Positions 1 to 6,002 of a DNA stretch of 7,307 nt are shown here, piece by piece. Numbering within the stretch: the first letter of the stretch is position 1; each line of letters begins with the position of its first letter. The position numbers and the translations under genes are program-made. Under the pieces are notes generated by a model. That model was given only the letters and a program-made list of their open reading frames with translations. It was not told the DNA's origin and searched no databases. This DNA is from Bacteroidales bacterium (GTDB taxonomy: Bacteria > Bacteroidota > Bacteroidia > Bacteroidales > GCA-2748055), in assembly GCA_029934875.1 (NCBI GenBank), contig JAOZLK010000219.1, positions 1 to 7,307 on the forward strand. Direction: 5' to 3'.

Positions 1-120
1 TGAAGGTCACAGTATTTGATCCGGGGGTAGCACTAAAGTTTGTCCCGACAATTTTCACCGAACTGCCAATCTGACCGGAAGTTGGATTAAGCGATGTGAT
101 TTGTGGAGGACTCACTTCCA
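1..120. repeat. TIG-coding direct repeat, copy A (249-bp period)
   Basis: This stretch matches 250-369 with about 13 mismatches in 120 bases by hand count. The first 55 bases (1-55 against 250-304) are identical, and the 16 bases at 91-106 are repeated exactly at 340-355. No gap is needed. It encodes the end of one TIG unit boundary and the first 36 residues of the fifth TIG module of the lipoprotein. The match is still perfect at base 1, so the repeat continues outside the window. Confidence 0.93.
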
Positions 121-1225
121 CCGTAAAATTCACTCCATTTGAGACCAATCCGCCTACTGTTACAAGTACGAGACCGCTACTTGCTCCTGCTGGTACACTT
201 ACCACAAGATCCGTAGTGCTGGCACTGGTAACTGTTGAGCTGCTTCCATTGAAGGTCACAGTATTTGATCCGGGGGTAGCACTAAAGTTTGTCCCGACAA
301 TTTTTACAGAGGCGCCAACCTGCCCGGAGTTTGGATTCAGCGATGTGATTTGTGGCGGACTGGCTTCCACAGTAAAAGTGGGTCCGACACCGGAAAAACC
401 TCCAACTGTAACCACAACAGGGCCAGTGGTAGCATTTTCAGGTACAATTGCTACAATTTCAGAGCTGTTTGCACTAACAATGCTTGCATCTTCACCATTG
501 AAAGACACCTTGTTTTCAGCAATACTACTTCCGAAATTAAGACCGGTAATTGTAACCGATATCCCCACCTTTCCAGAGGTGGGATTAATACTGCTTACTT
601 CTATAAGACCAGACTCAACTGCAAATTGAGGCCCGATAGCTGTTATACCGTTTACAACAACTTTTACAGGTCCTGTGCTTGCTAAGAGTGGAACATCTGT
701 TTTGAGACTATCAATATACGCCTCCAGAACCTCAGACTCTACCCCATTGAAGCTTAAGACATTCTCTTCGGCTATGGAGGAAAAATTCTGACCATAAATC
801 CATACCACGGTTCCAACAGGACCGTGATTGGGTTTCAGGGAGTCTATTACAGGATTATCGTTGATCAGCACCTCGAAGTCACTACTACTTATTGCCCGCT
901 TTCTGGATATTAAATCAATCACAACAATAGGCCCGGTTGTAGCATCATCGGGTACAACAATTTCTAAACGCGTGGCACTGGAGCTTCTCACTTCAGCCCC
1001 ATAACCATTCAGATATACACTATCCAATCCAGGGCTTCCATTGAAGTTTTCGCCCTGGATTATCACACTGGAACCGGGCAGGCCACTTTTAGGTGTAAAG
1101 TCGTTGATGATTGGGGCGTCCGGATCCGGGCTAAGAAGATCTCCGTCAACGCAGCTGTAAACCATCACCACAAGAGTCAGATATACAAGTATTTGCCTGA
1201 TTTTAGGGAAAAATCTCTGTTTCAT
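1..1225 (-). CDS. Tandem IPT/TIG-domain lipoprotein, partial (C-terminus beyond left edge)
   Basis: Reading the minus strand from the ATG at 1225-1223 gives 408 codons without a stop to the window edge. Residues 1-25 (start MKQRFF, then a hydrophobic stretch LVYLTLVVMVYSC) look like a lipoprotein signal peptide with lipid-carrying Cys25. The mature start CVDGDLLSPDPD is acidic, which in Bacteroidota can accompany surface export of lipoproteins (inference). Five Ig-like IPT/TIG modules follow: about 38-119, 124-203, 207-287, 290-370 and 373 onward. Each carries the pattern I-x-S-L-x-P-x-S-G-x-x-G-x-x-V-x-I-x-G-x-N-F, then V-x-F-N-G, then VP...A..GPV.V.V. The last four share a period of exactly 83 residues. 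TIG modules in this phylum are common in outer-surface glycan-binding lipoproteins (SusE/F- and SGBP-like), but no glycan-utilisation genes are visible here, so the ligand is unknown. No good ribosome binding site precedes the ATG. The plus-strand ORF opposite (96-629) is a shadow of the repeat. Confidence 0.88.
   Translation of the reverse strand, partial: MKQRFFPKIRQILVYLTLVVMVYSCVDGDLLSPDPDAPIINDFTPKSGLPGSSVIIQGENFNGSPGLDSVYLNGYGAEVRSSSATRLEIVVPDDATTGPIVVIDLISRKRAISSSDFEVLINDNPVIDSLKPNHGPVGTVVWIYGQNFSSIAEENVLSFNGVESEVLEAYIDSLKTDVPLLASTGPVKVVVNGITAIGPQFAVESGLIEVSSINPTSGKVGISVTITGLNFGSSIAENKVSFNGEDASIVSANSSEIVAIVPENATTGPVVVTVGGFSGVGPTFTVEASPPQITSLNPNSGQVGASVKIVGTNFSATPGSNTVTFNGSSSTVTSASTTDLVVSVPAGASSGLVLVTVGGLVSNGVNFTVEVSPPQITSLNPTSGQIGSSVKIVGTNFSATPGSNTVTF
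250..369. repeat. TIG-coding direct repeat, copy B (249-bp period)
   Basis: This is the partner of the copy at 1-120, offset by exactly 249 bases (83 codons), so gain or loss of a unit would keep the reading frame. It encodes the start of the fourth TIG module. At protein level, module-4 residues 290-325 and module-5 residues 373-408 differ at only three positions (N/T, V/I, A/S). Confidence 0.93.
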
Positions 1226-1269
1226 GCACTAGGATTAGCCTAGCAGAAGGTACAAGAGATTGGTCCAGG

Positions 1270-1292
1270 AAATTGGGGTATTCCAATTTTTT
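1270..1292 (+). terminator. Weak terminator-like hairpin between recombinase and lipoprotein genes
   Basis: AAATTGG (1270-1276), a six-base loop and CCAATTT (1283-1289) form a 7-bp stem. On the plus strand it runs into a stretch of six T (1287-1292). Both flanking genes are on the minus strand, where the U-tract is poor because the base after the stem is C. It could act as a weak terminator after the recombinase gene, or as a stop for antisense transcription. The stem is AT-rich and short, so this is tentative. Confidence 0.25.
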
Positions 1293-1349
1293 AACTCGCT
1301 TTTAACATCTTATGTATTGCTAAGTCGGCCCGGTATGGATATAAGGACC

Positions 1350-2255
1350 TTATAGACTTTTTGACCTTGGATGATGGCTGATGATCTCAGATCTCAGGTA
1401 CTCCCGATCCAGGTGGGTATAAATCTCAGTTGTAGTAATCGATTCATGACCAAGCATTTCCTGAACCGCCCTCAAGTCGGCTCCCCCTTCAACCAGGTGG
1501 GTGGCAAAGGAATGCCTGAAAGTATGCGGGCTCACCTTCTTTTGGATTCCGGCCGCTTTTGCCAGGTCCCTCAGGACCATGAACAGCATCTCCCTGGAAA
1601 GCTTGTGACCCCTGCGGTTCAGAAATAGAACATCTTCCTGCCCGGTTTGAATAGTAAGGGAGTTCCTGTCTGGCATATATAACTCTATTTCCCTCAGGGC
1701 CCGTTTACTGATGGGAACAAGCCGCTCCTTATCTCCTTTTCCAATAACCCTGATAAAGCCCTCAGCCCGGTATAGCTTGGAAAGTTTCAAATCGACCAAC
1801 TCGGATACCCTGAGTCCGCAACTGTATAGCACCTCCAGCATCGCCTTGTTCCTTCGGCCCTCCGGCTTACTCAGATCATTCTTAACAAGAATAGAATTTA
1901 TTTCTCCCACGGTAAGCACCTCTGGCAGTTTTCGTCCCAGTTTGGGTGTCTCCAGTAAAGCCGTGGGATCACTATCGATCTGGTCATCCATTAATAAAAA
2001 ACGATAGAATGCCTTCACACCGGATAAGATCCTGGCCTGAGAGCGCGCCGAAAGTTTTTCCTCATTGATCCATATAAGAAAGAGTTTCAGATGCTCCTGT
2101 TCAAGTTTTCCGGGACCCAGGTTAATCTCCTCCAGAGTAAGAAAGTCGGTCAGTTTTCCCATATCAGCCAGGTAGGCCTCCACAGAGTTCTTCGATAATC
2201 CCTTTTCAAGCTTCAGGAAGCCTTCAAACTCTTTTATGGTCTGTCCCCATTCCAT
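1350..2255 (-). CDS. xerD: Site-specific tyrosine recombinase XerD-type
   Basis: This cytoplasmic DNA recombinase belongs to the XerC/XerD family, which resolves chromosome dimers at dif sites with FtsK. At 301 residues it has the usual full length. The N-terminal SAM-like core-binding domain covers about 5-90 (KGLSKNSVEAYLADM at 18-32, then ARSQARILSGVKAFYRFL). The catalytic domain covers about 110-290. The full active-site set is visible: Arg149 (CGLRVSEL), Lys173 (GKGDKER), His244 and Arg247 (SPHTFRHSFATHL), His270 (LGHESITTTEIYTH) and nucleophile Tyr279. Nothing suggests decay. The ATG at 2255 lies inside the stop codon of the upstream HupE-like gene (TGATG), so the two are probably translationally coupled. 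XerD is favoured over XerC from its overall resemblance to Bacteroidota XerD. A second Xer elsewhere in the genome would have to be compared to fix the letter. No integron, phage or transposon context is visible, so a housekeeping role is more likely than mobility. Confidence 0.93.
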   Translation of the reverse strand: MEWGQTIKEFEGFLKLEKGLSKNSVEAYLADMGKLTDFLTLEEINLGPGKLEQEHLKLFLIWINEEKLSARSQARILSGVKAFYRFLLMDDQIDSDPTALLETPKLGRKLPEVLTVGEINSILVKNDLSKPEGRRNKAMLEVLYSCGLRVSELVDLKLSKLYRAEGFIRVIGKGDKERLVPISKRALREIELYMPDRNSLTIQTGQEDVLFLNRRGHKLSREMLFMVLRDLAKAAGIQKKVSPHTFRHSFATHLVEGGADLRAVQEMLGHESITTTEIYTHLDREYLRSEIISHHPRSKSL

Positions 2256-2839
2256 CAGAATGGAAATCGCTCAATCATTAAAATCAATGAGATCCCCAGG
2301 CCTGCACCTGAAAGTAAGAGATGCCAGTCGCGCCGTGGATATTTTAGCAGATCAATCACCACCATGCTTAGCAGCAAGATGATGGCTACGATAAGAATCT
2401 GACCTATCTCTATACCCAGGTTGAATGAGAACAGGGGAAGGAGCATGCTCTTCTCGCTTCCCAACAATGCCCGAAGATAATTTGAAAAACCCAGGCCATG
2501 AATCAGGCCGAAAAACAGGGCTGCAAAGTATTTAAACTTGTGCAGGGCGGGTGAATGCTGCTTTCGGTCCATCAGAACATTAGCAAGGGCTGTGATGAAT
2601 ATGGTCAGGGGGATCAGCCATTCAATCAGATCACCATCGATCCGAAGCAGATTAAGCGTGGCCAGTACAAGTGTAAGCGAATGTCCAATGGTAAAGGCTG
2701 TGATGAGGATCAAGAGTTTTCTCCACTCCGTCAGCCTGTAAACCACACAGAGGGTCAGGATAAATAAAATATGATCATATCCCTTCAGATCAGCAATATG
2801 CTGGAGACCCAGCTTAAAATAGAGTTCGAATATAGACAT
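2255..2839 (-). CDS. HupE/UreJ-family polytopic membrane protein
   Basis: A 194-residue inner-membrane protein of the HupE/UreJ (HupE_UreJ_2-like) group. Classical members are nickel or cobalt permeases linked to hydrogenase or urease; the substrate of Bacteroidota members is not established. Visible motifs are GYDHILFILTL (20-30), AFTIGHSLTLVLATL (48-62), GLIHGLGFSNYLR (111-123) and FNLGIEIGQ (139-147). The conserved His and acidic residues sit in or next to hydrophobic segments, as expected for metal ligands (His14, Asp22, His23, His53, His114, Glu144). About six hydrophobic segments are seen, near 22-38, 41-60, 72-90, 101-120, 131-160 and 173-190. The protein starts without a cleavable signal peptide or the N-terminal periplasmic domain found in longer relatives. 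AGGA lies a few bases before the ATG. The gene overlaps the start of the recombinase gene by one base and is divergent from the DUF6702-like gene. No hydrogenase or urease gene is in view, so a nickel role is not supported by context. Confidence 0.85.
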   Translation of the reverse strand: MSIFELYFKLGLQHIADLKGYDHILFILTLCVVYRLTEWRKLLILITAFTIGHSLTLVLATLNLLRIDGDLIEWLIPLTIFITALANVLMDRKQHSPALHKFKYFAALFFGLIHGLGFSNYLRALLGSEKSMLLPLFSFNLGIEIGQILIVAIILLLSMVVIDLLKYPRRDWHLLLSGAGLGISLILMIERFPF

Positions 2840-2867
2840 GCTTCCTGTAATGCATCAGAAGTTTACG

Positions 2868-2875
2868 TAATTTTG
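2868..2875 (+). promoter_or_regulatory. Candidate Bacteroidota -7 promoter box (TAATTTTG)
   Basis: TAATTTTG matches the Bacteroidota sigma-factor -7 consensus TAnnTTTG at all six fixed positions and lies in the 40-bp divergent spacer. It overlaps the palindrome TTACGTAA (2863-2870). The expected -33 TTTG is poor; the nearest fit is CCTG at 2844-2847. The box ends only four bases before the ATG at 2880, so a transcript from it would be leaderless or nearly so. Six fixed bases occur a few times by chance in a window this size, so confidence is moderate to low. Confidence 0.4.
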
Positions 2876-2879
2876 CAGA

Positions 2880-3371
2880 ATGAAGCTTATCGGCATCACT
2901 GCACTCATGCTTTTTTGGATGGCTTTCACCGAGGCCCATCCACTGCATCTTTCCATCACGAATATAACATATGAAAACGGAAAGCTGAAAATCAGCATGA
3001 AAACATTTCGTGATGACTGGGAACTTGCCTATTTTCATTACCATGGCACTGTGATAGATTTCTCGACGGAGGAAAACCGGAAGAATCCCTGGTTATCAAA
3101 TTACCTGGAGGAGCGCTTTTCCATAAGCAGGAAAAAAGGTGAAGCTCCCATGGAAGTTAGCATTGACACCATCATGATGGAGGACGATTCAATGCAAATT
3201 GAGATGCGTGCAGATCTAAGGGGAAAACCAAATTCTTTGTACATTTACAACGCTTTGCTAACTGATATTTTCCCTGATCAATCAAATCTGGTAATTTTCG
3301 AGTTTAAGGAGAGTGAAACTGGTATGAAATTTGATCATAGAAAACACGGTGAAGTAGTGGAGTTGAAGTAA
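2880..3371 (+). CDS. DUF6702-like exported protein
   Basis: A 163-residue secreted or periplasmic protein. Residues 1-19 form a signal peptide (MKLIG, hydrophobic core, cleavage predicted after TEA), leaving His20 as the mature N-terminus (HPLHLSITNI). The start HPLHLS-T-I-Y, the K-x-F-x-D-D-x-E stretch (41-48) and the late segment LLTDIFPDQSNLVIFEF (127-143) match the pattern I recognise as the DUF6702 family, common in Bacteroidota and of unknown function. Several histidines (20, 23, 53, 55, 153, 156) would suit metal binding, which is inference. The ATG at 2880 is chosen because it gives the Lys-containing start of the signal peptide; the next Met (residue 10) would remove it. It diverges from the HupE-like gene across 40 bases and is followed after four bases by the large T9SS cargo gene, so it is probably the first gene of that operon. 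Confidence 0.8.
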   Translation: MKLIGITALMLFWMAFTEAHPLHLSITNITYENGKLKISMKTFRDDWELAYFHYHGTVIDFSTEENRKNPWLSNYLEERFSISRKKGEAPMEVSIDTIMMEDDSMQIEMRADLRGKPNSLYIYNALLTDIFPDQSNLVIFEFKESETGMKFDHRKHGEVVELK

Positions 3372-3375
3372 GAGA

Positions 3376-5997
3376 ATGAAGCGAATCGTAATCCTTATAT
3401 TATCATTGGGCCTTTTGTCCATGCCCCTGATGGCAACCCATAACAGGGCTGGTGAAATCACCCTCACCCAGCTGGATGCGCTTACCTATGAAATAACCAT
3501 TACAACATTCACCTATACCCTTAGCCTTGCAGACAGGGACAGGCTGGAGGTACAATGGGGTGACAACACCTTCTCCTATGCAAATCGGACCACCAAGGTA
3601 AAGCTCCCAAACTTCTACTATAAAAATACTTACAAGTCTCAACACACCTTCCCTGGCCCGGGGATATACGAGATTGTAGTACAGGATCCCAACCGGAATG
3701 AAGGTGTAAAAAACATACCCAGCTCGGTCAATGTTATCTTCTCCATCAAAACCACCATCATGATCAATTCAGGGCTGGGTAACAACTCGACCCCCATATT
3801 GCTCAATCCCCCAATTGACAGGGCAGGCTACCAGCAAGTTTTCATCCATAATCCGGCAGCCTATGATCCTGACGGGGACAGTCTGTCCTACAAACTGACG
3901 GTTTGTACCGAGCAGGATGGAAAACCAATAAAGGGATATATTCTTCCGCCGGCCAGCGATACACTCTACATTGATCCTTATACAGGCGACCTGACCTGGA
4001 TCACACCCTCTGATACGGGAATTTTCAATATTGCCATTGATATTGAGGAGTTTCGGTCGGGCGTGAAAATCGGCAATATTGTAAGGGACATGCAGGTTGA
4101 AGTCTACCCCACGGACAATAATCCTCCGGTTCAGTCAACACCTGGCAATTACTGTGTTGAAGCAGGCTCCACCCTTGCGTTTTTTGTGGAGGCAACTGAC
4201 ATTGATAATGATTCCATTAAACAATTTGCCACCGGGGGGCCATTGATTGTGGAATCCAGCCCGGCAAACTATACAAATGATCGCCTTTCTTCCGGACCAG
4301 GATATAGCCGCTCTCATTTCGAATGGAATACTAACAGTACCCATGTCAGGAATCAATACTATACAGCTGTTTTCAAGGCTGAGGATAATCATCCGGAAAC
4401 ACCCCTGGTGGATATTACAAATGTCAACATTAAGGTCCTGGGAGCAGCACCTGAAATGCCTGTGCTTATCCCGGGAAGCAGTACTGTTACCCTTAGCTGG
4501 CCCGCTGATTCTGCTTTCCCTGTGCAGGGATATCACATTTACCGGAAAGCCGGGGCGGCAGGATATATTCCCGATTCATGCACCGGGGGAATTCCGGCCA
4601 ATACCGGGTATGAGTTGATTGGTCAGACTGCCGACAGACTTGACACCCTTTTTGTTGACGACAACAATGGAGCCGGGCTGGCACAGGGCAATGAATACTG
4701 CTATATTATTGTATCGGTCTATCCCGACGGTGCCCTGAGCTTTCCTTCCCAGGAGAGCTGCACTCCCCTTGTTGAAGGCGCACCCTCCCTGATGCAGGTC
4801 AGTGTTCTTGATCACAGCAATTCAGGAACAATCCGGCTAGCCTGGGCCCGCCCTGACAAACTTGACACCATACCGGCAGCCGGGCCCTATGAGTATATCA
4901 TTTACCGTTCTGAAGATCTGCTTGGACAATCTCTTTCCAGGCTTGGATCCTTCCAGACAGCATCACTAAATGATACAAGCTGGATCGACTCAGAGGTGAA
5001 TACACTCAACTATCCCTGGTCCTACAGCGTAGAGCTTTATAACGATGCTCCTGGGAATCGATTCCTTATAGGGAACCCGGAAGTAGCCTCTTCGGTCTAT
5101 CCGAGGCTTACAGGCAAGGACAACCTTGTTGAAATCGAAATGATAAAGAATGTGCCATGGATCAATTATGATTATACCATATATCGGCGCAATAATAACA
5201 CCATGGAGTTTGACTCCATCGGCTTTACAACTCAGGATTCATACATAGACGATGAACTCACAAACGGAACAGAGTATTGTTACCAGGTAAAGAGTACGGG
5301 TTGGCGCATCCTGGGGAGCGGACTGTTTGAGAATGTCAACCTGAGCCATATGAATTGTACCACCCCCATTGACTCCATACCACCCTGTCCTCCTAATCTT
5401 AATGGTTATTCTGCCTGCGGGGAAGGTTACAACCACCTTAAATGGGAATATGCAAATGATCCTCCCTGTGCCTATGATGTTACAGGATATAAATTATATT
5501 ACAGTCCAACCTCTGAAGAATCCCTTGAGCTTCTTGCCGAATTTGAGGGCCGGTACGATACTGCATATAACCACTACACGGAAGGTTCGCTTACAGGATG
5601 CTACTATGTAACTGCAGTTGATTCTTTTCAGAATGAATCGTCACCTTCGGTTCGGCTCTGTCTCGATGAATGCTCAAATTATTCCCTGCCCAATGTGTTT
5701 TCACCAAATAACGATGGAATCAATGACCTCTATGTGCCCCTGATGACCTCTTACATTGAAAAGGTGGATATGAAGATCTTTAATCGCTGGGGTGGCCTGG
5801 TTTTCGAAACCGAGGATCCACAGATAATTTGGGATGGTAAGATTACCGGTACCAATAAACTGGTCACCACCGGCGTTTACTACTACATCTGTGATGTATA
5901 TGAGAACAGACTTTCAGGTCTGGAGACCACTACCCTAACCGGATTCATACATGTGTATTCGGGAGAGGAAAATGAATCAAACATCGAAACCAAATAG
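3376..5997 (+). CDS. Large FN3-containing T9SS cargo with gliding-motility-associated C-terminal (type B) sorting domain
   Basis: An 873-residue protein exported through Sec and then the type IX secretion system, so probably displayed on the cell surface or released. Residues 1-20 are a signal peptide (MKRIVILILS..., cleavage after LMA). Residues 21-355 form the N-terminal region common in this family: THNRAGEI, WGDN at 61-64, FPGPGIYEI, QDPNRNEGVKNIPSSVNV, DPDGDSLSYKL (164-174), and two cadherin- or PKD-like Ig folds. Four fibronectin-III-like modules follow at about 359-465, 469-575, 576-667 and 669-766. They carry recurrent Y-x-I-Y-R strands and paired cysteines in the GxEYCY...C pattern. 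The CHU_C/TIGR04131-type sorting domain covers 770-862: LPNVFSPNNDGINDLYVP, IFNRWGGLVFE, IIWDGK, TTGVYYYICDVYE and GFIHV. An 11-residue acidic, Asn-containing tail (GEENESNIETK) follows. No catalytic domain is seen, so an adhesin or structural role is likely; the ligand is unknown. The gene lies four bases after the DUF6702-like gene and five bases before the TPR gene. Confidence 0.9.
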   Translation: MKRIVILILSLGLLSMPLMATHNRAGEITLTQLDALTYEITITTFTYTLSLADRDRLEVQWGDNTFSYANRTTKVKLPNFYYKNTYKSQHTFPGPGIYEIVVQDPNRNEGVKNIPSSVNVIFSIKTTIMINSGLGNNSTPILLNPPIDRAGYQQVFIHNPAAYDPDGDSLSYKLTVCTEQDGKPIKGYILPPASDTLYIDPYTGDLTWITPSDTGIFNIAIDIEEFRSGVKIGNIVRDMQVEVYPTDNNPPVQSTPGNYCVEAGSTLAFFVEATDIDNDSIKQFATGGPLIVESSPANYTNDRLSSGPGYSRSHFEWNTNSTHVRNQYYTAVFKAEDNHPETPLVDITNVNIKVLGAAPEMPVLIPGSSTVTLSWPADSAFPVQGYHIYRKAGAAGYIPDSCTGGIPANTGYELIGQTADRLDTLFVDDNNGAGLAQGNEYCYIIVSVYPDGALSFPSQESCTPLVEGAPSLMQVSVLDHSNSGTIRLAWARPDKLDTIPAAGPYEYIIYRSEDLLGQSLSRLGSFQTASLNDTSWIDSEVNTLNYPWSYSVELYNDAPGNRFLIGNPEVASSVYPRLTGKDNLVEIEMIKNVPWINYDYTIYRRNNNTMEFDSIGFTTQDSYIDDELTNGTEYCYQVKSTGWRILGSGLFENVNLSHMNCTTPIDSIPPCPPNLNGYSACGEGYNHLKWEYANDPPCAYDVTGYKLYYSPTSEESLELLAEFEGRYDTAYNHYTEGSLTGCYYVTAVDSFQNESSPSVRLCLDECSNYSLPNVFSPNNDGINDLYVPLMTSYIEKVDMKIFNRWGGLVFETEDPQIIWDGKITGTNKLVTTGVYYYICDVYENRLSGLETTTLTGFIHVYSGEENESNIETK

Positions 5998-6002
5998 GCG
6001 GG

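Noticed and set aside
1..369. CRISPR-like or intergenic tandem repeat
   Set aside because: The period is 249 bases, the repeat is coding and in frame, and there are no short spacers.
96..629. 177-residue plus-strand ORF with a repeated VICGGL...TVK pattern
   Set aside because: It is the exact antisense of the TIG repeats. The minus frame has a lipoprotein start, a known domain pattern and a far longer open frame, so the repeat in the plus ORF is only a mirror.
1226..1349. Promoter for the lipoprotein gene
   Set aside because: I looked for TAnnTTTG with a TTTG about 19-21 bases upstream on the minus strand and found only poor matches such as TACCTTCT, so no promoter is called even though one is likely to exist here.
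1350..2255. Possible integron or phage integrase
   Set aside because: Length and motifs fit the housekeeping Xer group. No attC-like sites, integron-specific insert, tRNA attachment site or phage genes are nearby.
2255..2839. Nickel permease for hydrogenase or urease
   Set aside because: The family is right, but no hydrogenase, urease or nickel-linked gene or riboswitch is present in the window, so the substrate is left open.
4135..4536. Minus-strand ORF of 133 residues inside the T9SS cargo gene
   Set aside because: The plus-strand frame here has clear Ig and FN3 patterns. The minus ORF is rich in Cys, Arg and Ser with no recognisable motif and no promoter or start signal.
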